Shown: positions 23,470-32,618 of the stretch, in pieces
How positions within the stretch are numbered: the first letter of the stretch is position 1
How the letters are laid out: every line of letters starts with the position of its first letter
DNA from: a virus
IMG/VR virus record: IMGVR_UViG_3300045256_000323
Location: 1 to 45,537 of that record
DNA length: 45,537 bases
Reading direction: 5' to 3' (one strand)
Made by a program: the position numbers and the translations under genes
The notes under the pieces: model-generated
What the model was told of the DNA's origin: nothing
The model's input: only the letters and a program-made list of their open reading frames with translations
The model's database searches: none

Positions 23470-24300
23470 GTGGGATGGCACGGACCATTTCCGTTCCGGG
23501 GCCTGACCGGCCCGCAGGGCCTTCCTGGCGAGGACGGCAGGGACGCCGAGCCGATCCCCGGGCCAGCGGGTCCGGCTGGTGCGCCGGGGCCGGCCGGCGC
23601 ACCGGGGCCGGCTGGTGCGGCCGGGCAGCCTGGCGCTGACGGCCAGGACGGCGAAGACCCGCTGGTCATTCCTGGGCCAGCGGGGCCAGCGGGGGCGACC
23701 GGAGCCACGGGACCGCCCGGCGCTGCTGGCGCTGCTGGCGCTGCTGGCGCTGCTGGCGCTGCCGGCGCTCCGGGCGTCCCCGGCATGGACGGCGAAGATG
23801 GCGACACGGGCCTGTTCTACGTCTCCACCTCCGCCGGCGGCACGTACCAGGCCGACGAGACCACCCTGCACTTGTCCGGAACAACCTTCAGCATCAAGGC
23901 CCTGGGGGTGACGGACTCGCAGGTGGCGACGGCGAACAAAGACGGAACGGCCGGCACGCCGTCGATGCGCACGCTCGGCGCCGGATCGACGCAAGCGTGC
24001 GCCGGGGACGACTCGCGACTGTCGGACTCGCGCACCCCGAAGGCGCATGCAACGACTCACCAGAACGGCGGCTCTGACGAGGTGGCCACGGTCAGCCCCG
24101 GAGTCGGCGCCATTCCCAAGGCGGGCTCCAACGCGCGGTTGGCCTACGGCTGGCTGCCGGAGTTCCCGGTCTGCCTCAACCGCCTGTCGACCGTGAAGGT
24201 GATGGACGCTGGCACGTCGAGCTACGTTCCGGGCGGTTTGGAAATTGACAGCCTTGCCAGCTTGGAGATTCTCTCAACCTCTTACCTGGAGATTGGCTAA
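23470..24300 (+). CDS. collagen-like tail fibre protein
   Basis: 276 aa. I chose the GTG at 23470, with AGGGGG upstream, over a GTG at 23443 that would read through the palindrome. Residues about 10-115 are dominated by Gly-X-Y triplets with Pro and Ala, including four 9-base repeats (GGCGCTGCT) encoding GAA triplets at about 23720-23760. This region should form a trimeric collagen-like stem. Then comes a fibre segment with DDSRLSDSRTPKAHATTHQN and GGSDEV, a common phage fibre motif, and a short tail. Its stop overlaps the next ATG. A receptor-binding stem is the likely role. Confidence 0.82.
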   Translation: MGWHGPFPFRGLTGPQGLPGEDGRDAEPIPGPAGPAGAPGPAGAPGPAGAAGQPGADGQDGEDPLVIPGPAGPAGATGATGPPGAAGAAGAAGAAGAAGAPGVPGMDGEDGDTGLFYVSTSAGGTYQADETTLHLSGTTFSIKALGVTDSQVATANKDGTAGTPSMRTLGAGSTQACAGDDSRLSDSRTPKAHATTHQNGGSDEVATVSPGVGAIPKAGSNARLAYGWLPEFPVCLNRLSTVKVMDAGTSSYVPGGLEIDSLASLEILSTSYLEIG

Positions 24301-25499
24301 TGGCCGGTGAATTGACGATGGCCGAAGTGAACGCGCCAAGCGCCGGGGCTACGGGCAAGCACAAGATTTTTCTGGATATCGCCGATAGCCGACTGAAAGT
24401 GCTCAGCTCCGCGGGTGTGTTGCGCACGCTAGACGAGCGGCTGAACCTCGGCAACTTCCTTCGCAACGGCGAGTGGACGCTGGCCCAGCGGCAGACGCCA
24501 GCCACGCCGACGACCTACTCGAACACGACCGGCCGGTCGTACACGGCGGACGGCTGGACCGTAACCAACGAGAACGCTTCGGTCCAGTATTTCCGAACCG
24601 GCACCACTAACGCGCCGGAGTCCGGGCTCCAAGCCTTCGCCTATGGCAATTTCACCAAGATCACCAACCAGGGTAAGATCGTTGTCTCGCAGGTGATTGA
24701 AGCGGCCGAGACTCTGCCGCTGCGAGGCCGCATTGCCCGCTTCCAGGTGCTTCTCAAAGCAAGCGCATCGAAGACATTGAAGATCGCCGTGGCGCAGCTC
24801 ACCTCGGCGGGAACGGCTAACACATTACCCGCGACCTTCATCTCGGCCTTTGGCGGCAATGGCGTCGATCCGACCTTGGGAACGAACCTGGCCTTTGTCG
24901 CGCCGCTGGCTGGTGTGAGCGGCGACGGCTGCACGGCCGACACTAACTCATTCATCTGTTCGGTCACGACCTCCTGGGGGCGCTTCGGCGGCTGTGTGAC
25001 GGTCCCCACCAATTGCTTGAATATCATCGTGCTGGTGTGGACCGACACTCAGTTTCTGGCCAACGATCAATTCAGCATCAGCCAGGCCAGCCTCACGGAC
25101 GGTTACGAAATCCAAGACTACGCGCCTGTGCCGTTAAGCGTCGAGCTGCTTCGCTGCCAACGCTATTATGCCAAGTCGTTCGCCATAGACACGGGGCCGG
25201 CGCAGGCGGTGGGCCTCGGCACGGGCGAGGTGCGCGCGATTACCGGCAAGACGACGACTAGCACGGGCTACATCCCGATTCGCTGGCCCGTGCAGATGCG
25301 TGCCGCGCCCACAGTCACGACATTTAGCCCGGTCAGCGCAAATGCGACCGCCCGCGACATCACTGGCAGTCTGGACTCGGGCGCGGTGACGGTTAACCGG
25401 ACCGACGCAAGCGGCTGCGACATTTCGTTCGCCGGCAACGCGAGTTCTGCGGTCGGCAACCTCTTCGGCATCCATTACACGGCCGACGCCGAAATCTAA
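24300..25499 (+). CDS. tail fibre protein with C-terminal binding domain
   Basis: 399 aa, coupled to the collagen-like gene by TAATG. N-terminal residues include KHKIFLDIADSRLKVLSSAG and LRNGEWTLAQRQTP. The middle is a jelly-roll-like beta domain (ENASVQYFRTGTTNAPESGL; WTDTQFLANDQFSISQASLT). YEIQDYAPVPLSVELLRCQRYYAKSF is the signature preceding the carbohydrate-binding tip of many tail fibres. It probably sets host specificity together with the collagen-like stem. The tip (residues about 300-399) is the part most likely to vary among relatives. Confidence 0.8.
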   Translation: MAGELTMAEVNAPSAGATGKHKIFLDIADSRLKVLSSAGVLRTLDERLNLGNFLRNGEWTLAQRQTPATPTTYSNTTGRSYTADGWTVTNENASVQYFRTGTTNAPESGLQAFAYGNFTKITNQGKIVVSQVIEAAETLPLRGRIARFQVLLKASASKTLKIAVAQLTSAGTANTLPATFISAFGGNGVDPTLGTNLAFVAPLAGVSGDGCTADTNSFICSVTTSWGRFGGCVTVPTNCLNIIVLVWTDTQFLANDQFSISQASLTDGYEIQDYAPVPLSVELLRCQRYYAKSFAIDTGPAQAVGLGTGEVRAITGKTTTSTGYIPIRWPVQMRAAPTVTTFSPVSANATARDITGSLDSGAVTVNRTDASGCDISFAGNASSAVGNLFGIHYTADAEI

Positions 25500-25510
25500 G
25501 GAGAGCAGCG

Positions 25511-26854
25511 ATGGCCAGCGTTTACGACCCTACGGCTGACGAGGACCTCGAAGTCAACGGCGCTCTGCCGGACGAGGAGACCGACGCGCCGCCGGACGAG
25601 CAGACCGAAGAGCCGCCCATGGCGCGAGCCGACCGCGCGCCGCCGCTTCCCGCTGAGCCCAGCGCCCAGGTCGGCGCGGACGAGGGCGACAACTCGCCGC
25701 AAGCGATGGCGGCGCGACGGGCGGCCTACCAGGAGCGAGTCCGCCAAGCTGGCGGTCGGCACGTCATGGTCATTCAGGCGGGCGACCGACCGCCGCAATA
25801 CGCCGCTTACGGGCCGGGCGGCCTCGAACAGTTCGGCTACACCCGGCCTGGCCCGATCTCGGAGGACGAGTACCTGGCTCGCGTGCAGCAGGGACTCCCC
25901 ATGAGCCAGCGGGAAATCAACCAGCTTGAGCATCAGCAAATGGAGCTGGCTCGTGTGCTGCAAGACCCGCGGTTTGACGATCGCACCCGCAGGCAGCTGG
26001 CCCTGGCCCTCGACGCCAGCATCCGAGTGGGGCAGGCGCGGCTGGCGCGCCAGCAGGGCGAGCTGCGACAGAAGGTCCTCCAACAGCAGCTCGACCTGCG
26101 GAAGCAGGCGGCCGGCGCTCGCCTGGCCGATGGGTCCCTCAACCACAAATGGGTCGAGGAGAATACGCACACCTTGCCCAACGGCGACTTACTCGTGCCG
26201 GAAATCACTGCGGACGGCGGCCTGCGGATGCAACACGTCAGGAGCAGTACGGCCGGCGCTAAAGCCGGGGCGACCCCGCAGCAGATTGTCGATGAGGCGT
26301 ACAAGCGGATGCTGGCCGACCAAAAGGCTTACGCTTCGATGGACCCAATCTCGAAGGCGAAGGCGAGCGCTCCCGGTGGATTGAAGGAGTACGTGGACAA
26401 GGTGAAGGCCGAGCACGAGGAGAAAGCGAAAGCCGTCCGCGAGTTGCAGGGCGCTATGCCGCCGGATCAACCGGCTGCGCCCACAGCTGGACCTGGTGCG
26501 GGCGCTGGGTCCGCGGGCGCACGATCGCCAGGCGGTGGCCAGCCGCAGTCGCCAGGCGAGCAACTCACGGCTCACGTACTTCATATCAATGGCTACGCTG
26601 CTTCGTTGGCAAAGGACATTGATGGCATCGAGAATCCGGTGGAGCGAGAGAGTAAGCGGAGCGACCTGCGGCGATTGGTGGGACTGCTTCACAGCTACGG
26701 TGGCCCAGGCGCGGCTCAGCGTACCCCGGCGATCGCAACGGAGATTGAGAGTTTACGCTCGCGACTCAAGACGAAGTGGCCGGCAGAAGGGAAGCCTCGC
26801 GCGGCAGACCCTAACAATCCAGAACGCTTCCGCTTGAATGCCAAGTTCGAGTAG
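25511..26854 (+). CDS. internal virion-type helical protein
   Basis: 447 aa; AAGGAGAGCAGCG precedes the ATG. An acidic, disordered N-terminus (about 60 residues) is followed by long helices rich in Gln, Arg and Leu (INQLEHQQMELARVLQDPRF; RLARQQGELRQKVLQQQLDL), a second helical part (VDKVKAEHEEKAKAVREL), a Pro/Gly/Ala linker and a helical tail. It ends 7 bases before the giant gene. Short-tailed phages place ejection proteins here, carried inside the head and released with DNA. No lytic transglycosylase motif is seen. Confidence 0.7.
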   Translation: MASVYDPTADEDLEVNGALPDEETDAPPDEQTEEPPMARADRAPPLPAEPSAQVGADEGDNSPQAMAARRAAYQERVRQAGGRHVMVIQAGDRPPQYAAYGPGGLEQFGYTRPGPISEDEYLARVQQGLPMSQREINQLEHQQMELARVLQDPRFDDRTRRQLALALDASIRVGQARLARQQGELRQKVLQQQLDLRKQAAGARLADGSLNHKWVEENTHTLPNGDLLVPEITADGGLRMQHVRSSTAGAKAGATPQQIVDEAYKRMLADQKAYASMDPISKAKASAPGGLKEYVDKVKAEHEEKAKAVRELQGAMPPDQPAAPTAGPGAGAGSAGARSPGGGQPQSPGEQLTAHVLHINGYAASLAKDIDGIENPVERESKRSDLRRLVGLLHSYGGPGAAQRTPAIATEIESLRSRLKTKWPAEGKPRAADPNNPERFRLNAKFE

Positions 26855-26861
26855 GTAAGTC

Positions 26862-29800
26862 ATGGATGACAAAATCGACCAGCTCGTAGACGGCGCCGCA
26901 CCTGGAGTAGCGGAGCAGGCGGCCACCATCGGGCCGAGCGATAAGGTGGACGCCCTAATCGACGGCTTCGCCTCGCCGCTTCAGGCCCGACAGCGGCGGT
27001 ACGCTCAGGCCCGCGAAGAAGCACAGCAGCGCTTCGAGAACCGCGGCCCCTGGGCACAGTTCAGCCAGTTTGTGACGGACAACGCTATTGCGCCCTTCTG
27101 GTCCGTTCCGAACGCCAAGTGGCAGTCGATGGTGGACGAGTCGCGAAAGCGGATCGCTTCGGGCGACTATACCGATGAAGACCTCGGGCGCGCGGCGTAC
27201 CAGGATGTCCGCGACGAAGCAGAGGGCAAGCAGAGCTTCGGCCGGAAGCTCCTTGGCTCCGCCGGGCGTGCGGTCGGCATGGCCGGTGAAGCGTACCTGA
27301 CCGGGCCGCTCGGCCGAGTCATCCCTGGGGGAACGGCTGCCCTGCCGGCGATCGCCTCTGGCGGCGGCCGTCTGGCGCTTCGGACGGCCGCCATGCCGTC
27401 GCTGTACGCGGAAGCCGCCCAGCAGCGGGCGCAGTCGCAGGGTGGAGAGGCGACGGACTTCCAGAACGCCGGGCCTGCATTCGTGCAGGGCATGATTCTC
27501 AACAAGATTCTCGGGTCGATGGGCAAGGCCGGCGAGGGGCTGGCTGCTCGTGTGCCGACCGCCGCCGGCCGCGCCGCTGCGAGGCTCGGCATCGGCGCCG
27601 TCCAGTTCCCAGCCGAACAGCAATTGGCCGAGGTCGCGACCTCGGTAACCGACAACTTCCTGCCGGAGGCCCTCAAGTTCAACACCCACTACGGAGTTAT
27701 GGGCGACTTGCTTAACGGCAAGAAGGGGGAAGCTGGTCAGCAATTCGCCATGCAAGCGGTAATGGGGGCGATCTTCGCCGCCGTCCACGCCCCCGAACAG
27801 GAGCGGCAATTCATCGTCCGCCGCCAGTTGGAACAGTCCCAGGCGCGGCTGAGGGAACTGGCTGGCCAGGGCATGAGCAGCGATCTGGCCTTCGAGAAGG
27901 CGACCAAGGAACTGGTCGGGCAGCATCAGGAGGCCCAAAACACCGCTTCCGAACCGGCCGAAACCGCCCAGCCCCCTTCCCAGGGCGTTGAGCCTGCCAC
28001 GATCTCGGAGCCTGCCGCGTCTCCTGCCGACCCAAACGCTCCTGGGGCCTCCCAGGCGGCTGCTGCCAATTTGGCAGAGCCAGGTGTGGGCGCGCGCCCA
28101 GAGGGGGCGGTCTACCGCGTGCCGGACCACAAGAACCCGGACAACAGCTTTGAAGCTGGGTGGCGGGAGTTAACCAGCGGTGTCCGCGGCCGGGCGTGGG
28201 CCAACCGGGAACGGGATGCGTCGGACGGCTTCTTCCTGCCCGGCACGCTCCAGTTCGAGCTTTACGGTTCCTTCCCCGGCGAGGGGAAAGTGGCGTTCAT
28301 CGACCCCCACCAGGTCGGGGAGGGCCTCGCCATCGATCCGCGGCTCCGCGCGGTGCGGTACAAAGCCGAGCCCGGGGGCGAAGAGTTCGACCGGCTGAAG
28401 TCGCTCATCGACGCCGCGAATGAAGCCAGGCGCGGCCGCGGCCTCCCCCCGGTCCAGTTGGAAGTCGGCACCGGTGCCGAAGGGCGAGTTGCCCCGGAGG
28501 AGGCGCTGGCCGCCTTTGGTCTGCCCAAGGAGGAAGTCGATGCAGCCCGTGCCCATCAGGACGCCGTTGACAGGGCCATTGCCGACGCAAAGCGGCAGGG
28601 TCACTCGCCCGCCGGCATTGCAGAAGCTTTATCAAGCGGCCTTCGCGATGCATCTGCACAGGTTGAGGCTGAGCGACGTTCAAACTCCGAGGTTCCGGAG
28701 AGCCCCGAACCCGACGCCGGTGCAGATCAGGCGGGACGCGATTCGACCATAGCCAGGCTCGACGCGCTCGACCGCGAGTCGCTCAGCAGCTCGGAGCGGG
28801 AGGTGCTCGAGTCGATGATTAACCGCCTAGCCGGCAACGAACCAGATGAGGGCCTGGCCGCGGTCGGCAAACGCCTTGGCATGAGCGACGAGGGGCTGCG
28901 GCAAGCGCAGATCCGGCTTCTCGAGAAGGCCGGCTCCGACTTCGCCACGCTGGACGAGGTTCGCAGCGCCGAAGCCGAACAGCGGGCAGGCTTACGCAGC
29001 CCGGAGGCCACCGGTCTCCACGAGCAGAGCGATGACGCCGGCATCCACGGAGAGAGCCGAGAAGGCGGCCTCTCCGACAAGAGATACCAGCGGCTCAAGG
29101 ACAGGATGCGCAGGGGAAAGCCGATCAGCCCCCGCGATCGGGACAAACTCCTTCAACGCCTCGGCGACGAGTTGGCCGAACGCCAAGCTGCCGGCGAGAA
29201 GATCAGCCCCGCCGAGCTGGCCGACTACCAGCGGCTGGATAAGGGCAGTGTGCGATATTGGCTCGGAGGCGCGAGCGGCGCCTTCGTGTTCGGCGATGCG
29301 CAGCTGGCTCGAATCTATGACGCCGCTGGGCGCATTGCCCAGGCCAAGCGGGACTTCTTCTTCCACGTTACCGAGCTGGGCGGAACGTCCTATCCGCGTG
29401 CCCATGCCCTTGATCGCGGCGCGGGCGAAGCGATGGCACGCAACGCCAGCGCACGCGAATATGCGCCAGCCATCGCCAAGGAAATCCTTAGCAAGGTACT
29501 GCCGGCGGACCTGTCGGAAGCGGACGCCAACCGCTTCGGAGCGGCACTTAACGAGATGCGCCTGCGACACGCCCAGAACGCTCGCCGCGATCTGGCCACG
29601 AAACTGCGCAATGAGGCGGAGACGGCGGCCGCCTCGGCACGGCCCAACCTCGAACGCCGGCTGCTGAAAGAGGCTCGCCGCCTCGATCGCCTGGCGAAGA
29701 AGACGACGACGATGGTGGGCAAGGAGCACCTGCCCGATGAGCGGGCCTATTTCAACACCCTCGCCGATCCAACTTTCCGCAAGATCATTGACGACTGGAG

Positions 29801-32012
29801 GACGCACGGCGCGCCGCTAGCCGAGGACGCTTCCCGGCGATACCGCGGGCCGGATGTCGTCCCCAACCTCACGCAAATTCCGGACCTGCCATTCTCGATG
29901 ATCGGTGCGAGCCATGCGAGGGGCCCGACCACGACCTCGCCGACTGGAGGCGCGCCGATTCTGGCGACGGCCACGCCCCGCCGGATGGGCGCCGCCAAGC
30001 GGGCAAGCCTGACCGCCAAGGACTACGTCACAGACATCCGCGAGATTCTGCGGCGGTCGATTGAGGACCGAATGGTTCCAGCCGCCCAGGCCGAAGCCAA
30101 CCGGGCGATCGTGGACGCCGGGCTTGGCCTGCGTGGCGTGCCAGGCCGACAGCTTGAAGGCTACACCGAGTTCAAGAAGGTGTTCGACCCCGGCCAGGGC
30201 AAGACTCAGGTGCTCAAACAACTCTTCGGCCGCGGCCAGGCCGTCGCCGACCAGCCCGGCCTCCAGAAGCCGGGCATGGTGGAAATCGCGAACGTGTTCA
30301 AGCCGAAGGGCGTGAAGGGCCAGAGCGCTCGCACGTCGCTCTATGTGCAGACGGCGGCCGAAACCAGGGTCCGCGACGCACTCAATCCGCACAACGCGGG
30401 CACGTCGCTGTACGTCAAGGACGAGATTGCCGCCGAGTACCGCAAGATGCTTGGCCCGGAGTCGGCCAAATTGCCGATCGTCACCCCCGTCATGCAGCTC
30501 TTCAACCGGGCCACTCTCGCGTCGTTGCAAGAACCGGTCTGGCACAGCAAGAACCTCTTGGGCGCGGTTTTTGAGCCCAACTTCAGCCCGGCAGACGCCG
30601 CCAGAAACATCGCCGCCATGCTCCGCAAGGACCCCGCCTTCAATGCCAAACTCACGGAGCTAACCCGCATCGGCGCCCAGAAGCCGGGCGAGCCGACCGG
30701 CCTGCTGTGGGGCGGCAAGGACAAGCCGGCACTCGACCGATGGACCGATCCGACATACGCCACGTCGAAGCTCTTGCACGCTATGAATGATGTCATTCGG
30801 ACGACGTTGATGGATGGGTACAAGAAGCTCGCCGCCAAGGGGCTGGTCCCGGATACAGAGTCCGGGCTGCGGGATGCCATCAACCGCGTCGCTGGCAACT
30901 ACAACCGGCGAATGCAGCACGATTGGGTGCGGATGGCCAAGGACACCGGCGTCGGTCCCTTCGCCGTCTTCGGGACGACGGCCTGGGGTCAGGGCCTACG
31001 GAATGTTCTGGGCGCGCGCCCAGCCGCCGAGGCGACAACCACGCTTGCGTCGGCTAGGCTCCGATTGAATAAGGCCGCGCGTCTGATGGCGCTGCCGGCG
31101 GCCGCCGCCCTCGTCAACATGCTCGCCTGGGGACGGCCCGACGGCGCCGACGATGTTCCGCTCGGCGCCATGAAGGTCGGAGAGGACAAGCAGGGCCGGT
31201 CGCAGTACCTCGACCTGGCCGGCATGAGCCCGGTCAAGCGGACACTGCGACAATTCGGGGCGGTCGATTATGCGGAAGCCCGACGGGAGGGAATGACACA
31301 CGAGGAGTCGATCGACCGAGCGGTTGCCAGCGCCGCCCGATCCGCCGTCCACCCGTTCGCGGGGCCTGCCGCCGAAACCATCGACACCGCAGCGACGGGC
31401 AAAGACAACCTCGGCCGCCAGGTCGCCCCGAAGGCCGGCGAAAACGAGACGCAAACCGTCCAAAATCTGAAGAGCGCTCTACTGCGTGCACACCCCCTAA
31501 CTCGGGCCTTCGAGCCGGAGATTCGCAAAGTGCTGAGCGAGAACCCCGTTCCTGAGCGGAAGAGCGTCGGCGAGCGGGCGATGGATATTGCTGGCCCGTT
31601 CGGTTTGAAGACGGGCAAAGGCGAAGAAGCGACAAACGTCGGCCGGGTGATCCAGCTTCGCCGGCAATTCCTTCGATCAGAGGGGAAGCCCGACGAGTCT
31701 GCCGGCCATGAGTCCGCCATCGCCGGCCTTCGCCAGGCCGCCCTCGCCGGCGATCAGGACGCCTTCGACCAGGCCAAGGCCAAGTACCTCGCCGACTCTG
31801 CTAGGCAGGGCCGGAGCGATAAGGCCATGTACCGCGCCCTGGCCGAGTCGATGAAGCATCTCGACCCGGTTGCCGGCCTGAGTAAAGCCGAGAAAGGCCG
31901 TTTCTGGGACGGGCTCAATGAGGAGCAACGGCGGCGGGTGCTCAAAGCCAGCGAGCAGGCCGACCGCCTCAAGGCTCAAATTGTCTCGATGTGGCTGAAG
32001 AACGAGCAATAG
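26862..32012 (+). CDS. giant internal virion/ejection-type protein, 1716 aa
   Basis: The largest gene and last of the rightward arm. It has an N-terminal membrane-like Gly/Ala section (residues about 130-180, KLLGSAGRAVGMAGEAYLTG), helical stretches and a Pro/Ala/Gln linker (about 360-420). Then come a folded domain (VYRVPDHKNPDNSFEAGWRE...) and long charged helices around 600-1000. The C-terminal region (LFNRATLASLQEPVWHSKNL, then NYNRRMQHDWVRMAKDTGVG) resembles segments of giant phage polyvalent or ejection proteins. No clear peptidase or glycosidase site is visible. It contains two coding copies of the dispersed palindrome. Confidence 0.78.
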   Translation: MDDKIDQLVDGAAPGVAEQAATIGPSDKVDALIDGFASPLQARQRRYAQAREEAQQRFENRGPWAQFSQFVTDNAIAPFWSVPNAKWQSMVDESRKRIASGDYTDEDLGRAAYQDVRDEAEGKQSFGRKLLGSAGRAVGMAGEAYLTGPLGRVIPGGTAALPAIASGGGRLALRTAAMPSLYAEAAQQRAQSQGGEATDFQNAGPAFVQGMILNKILGSMGKAGEGLAARVPTAAGRAAARLGIGAVQFPAEQQLAEVATSVTDNFLPEALKFNTHYGVMGDLLNGKKGEAGQQFAMQAVMGAIFAAVHAPEQERQFIVRRQLEQSQARLRELAGQGMSSDLAFEKATKELVGQHQEAQNTASEPAETAQPPSQGVEPATISEPAASPADPNAPGASQAAAANLAEPGVGARPEGAVYRVPDHKNPDNSFEAGWRELTSGVRGRAWANRERDASDGFFLPGTLQFELYGSFPGEGKVAFIDPHQVGEGLAIDPRLRAVRYKAEPGGEEFDRLKSLIDAANEARRGRGLPPVQLEVGTGAEGRVAPEEALAAFGLPKEEVDAARAHQDAVDRAIADAKRQGHSPAGIAEALSSGLRDASAQVEAERRSNSEVPESPEPDAGADQAGRDSTIARLDALDRESLSSSEREVLESMINRLAGNEPDEGLAAVGKRLGMSDEGLRQAQIRLLEKAGSDFATLDEVRSAEAEQRAGLRSPEATGLHEQSDDAGIHGESREGGLSDKRYQRLKDRMRRGKPISPRDRDKLLQRLGDELAERQAAGEKISPAELADYQRLDKGSVRYWLGGASGAFVFGDAQLARIYDAAGRIAQAKRDFFFHVTELGGTSYPRAHALDRGAGEAMARNASAREYAPAIAKEILSKVLPADLSEADANRFGAALNEMRLRHAQNARRDLATKLRNEAETAAASARPNLERRLLKEARRLDRLAKKTTTMVGKEHLPDERAYFNTLADPTFRKIIDDWRTHGAPLAEDASRRYRGPDVVPNLTQIPDLPFSMIGASHARGPTTTSPTGGAPILATATPRRMGAAKRASLTAKDYVTDIREILRRSIEDRMVPAAQAEANRAIVDAGLGLRGVPGRQLEGYTEFKKVFDPGQGKTQVLKQLFGRGQAVADQPGLQKPGMVEIANVFKPKGVKGQSARTSLYVQTAAETRVRDALNPHNAGTSLYVKDEIAAEYRKMLGPESAKLPIVTPVMQLFNRATLASLQEPVWHSKNLLGAVFEPNFSPADAARNIAAMLRKDPAFNAKLTELTRIGAQKPGEPTGLLWGGKDKPALDRWTDPTYATSKLLHAMNDVIRTTLMDGYKKLAAKGLVPDTESGLRDAINRVAGNYNRRMQHDWVRMAKDTGVGPFAVFGTTAWGQGLRNVLGARPAAEATTTLASARLRLNKAARLMALPAAAALVNMLAWGRPDGADDVPLGAMKVGEDKQGRSQYLDLAGMSPVKRTLRQFGAVDYAEARREGMTHEESIDRAVASAARSAVHPFAGPAAETIDTAATGKDNLGRQVAPKAGENETQTVQNLKSALLRAHPLTRAFEPEIRKVLSENPVPERKSVGERAMDIAGPFGLKTGKGEEATNVGRVIQLRRQFLRSEGKPDESAGHESAIAGLRQAALAGDQDAFDQAKAKYLADSARQGRSDKAMYRALAESMKHLDPVAGLSKAEKGRFWDGLNEEQRRRVLKASEQADRLKAQIVSMWLKNEQ
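28087..28100. repeat. dispersed palindrome copy inside coding sequence
   Basis: TGGGCGCGCGCCCA is a 14-bp perfect palindrome lacking the central base. It encodes part of VGARPEG within the linker of the giant protein. Confidence 0.8.
31008..31023. repeat. dispersed palindrome copy inside coding sequence
   Basis: CTGGGCGCGCGCCCAG, a 16-bp perfect palindrome encoding part of LGARPAA. Same 14-bp core as the copy at 28087 and in the same reading frame, so GARP recurs in the protein. Confidence 0.8.
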
Positions 32013-32241
32013 CACTGGGCGCAGCGCCCACGCGCCCCTGGCATGTGAGGTAGTGCGGCATGTACCGCAAGCTCAGGTCCGGCCGGTCGCCCGGTCGCTT
32101 CGGGCCGACGCGCCCGAACGCATCGACCACTACGCAGCCCCTCGGGTGCGGCTTAGCGTCGAGCCCCATCTTGCCGCCGCCAGGCTTGTCGGCCAGGACG
32201 ATCGGCTTGCCGCAGTTCTTGCAGGTAAAGGGGTTGGTCAT
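31969..32241 (-). CDS. zinc-binding phage protein, 90 aa
   Basis: Leftward gene that overlaps the 3' end of the giant gene by 44 bases (convergent). MTNPFTCKNCGKPIVLADKP has C7/C10, later KMGLDAKPHPRGC with C36, and RYMPHYLTCQG with H63 and C67. Small proteins with C-x2-C-G-x-P-I...HxxxC are frequent in phages, with unknown role. The tail from residue 69 onward is encoded through the palindrome at 32016-32030 and looks like run-on sequence. The ATG overlaps the TGA of the VRR-NUC gene (ATGA at 32241-32238). Confidence 0.72.
   Translation of the reverse strand: MTNPFTCKNCGKPIVLADKPGGGKMGLDAKPHPRGCVVVDAFGRVGPKRPGDRPDLSLRYMPHYLTCQGRVGAAPSAIARSSATSRQFEP
32016..32030. repeat. dispersed palindrome at the convergent junction
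   Basis: TGGGCGCAGCGCCCA three bases after the stop of the giant gene. It is the only inverted repeat at the meeting point of the two arms and could serve as a two-way terminator, although no T-run is present. Confidence 0.85.
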
Positions 32242-32618
32242 TTGAGGACCTCCAGAATTTGCGGCCAGTCTTCCGGCCGCCAGCAGTAGTACTCGACGTT
32301 TCCGCCGACCGCTGAGAGCGCCTCGCCGAAGGTCAGCTGCGCGGCCGATCGCTTTGTGCAGAACTTCAACTCAGCGAAGACAATGCGGTTCCCGCGGATG
32401 AGCGTCAGGTCCGGCCATCCCGCCTGCGACTTGCGGCTGATGGTGCATGACCACGGAAGCCAGCCGTTCGCCTTGGCGAGCTTGACGACCTCGGCCTGAA
32501 ACTGTTTTTCGCTGCGCGCGTCCGGCCCCGGTAGGCGAACCGCCGGTTTGCTGTCGATTGCCCGCCCCTCTTTTATCAGGCGGTCGATCGACTCAAGCGA
32601 TGCCTGGCTCCACTTCAC
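32238..32618 (-). CDS. VRR-NUC-type nuclease
   Basis: 126 aa, GTG start with GAGGAG upstream. The PD-(D/E)XK pattern of the VRR-NUC family is clear: RSEKQFQAEVVKLAKANGWL with E37, AGWPDLTLIRGNRIVFAELK with D70, E83 and K85, a Gln at 94, and the terminal CWRPEDWPQILEVL. Relatives act as structure-specific nucleases in recombination and junction processing. It overlaps the methyltransferase gene upstream by 26 bases and is coupled to the zinc protein downstream. Confidence 0.87.
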   Translation of the reverse strand: MKWSQASLESIDRLIKEGRAIDSKPAVRLPGPDARSEKQFQAEVVKLAKANGWLPWSCTISRKSQAGWPDLTLIRGNRIVFAELKFCTKRSAAQLTFGEALSAVGGNVEYYCWRPEDWPQILEVLK

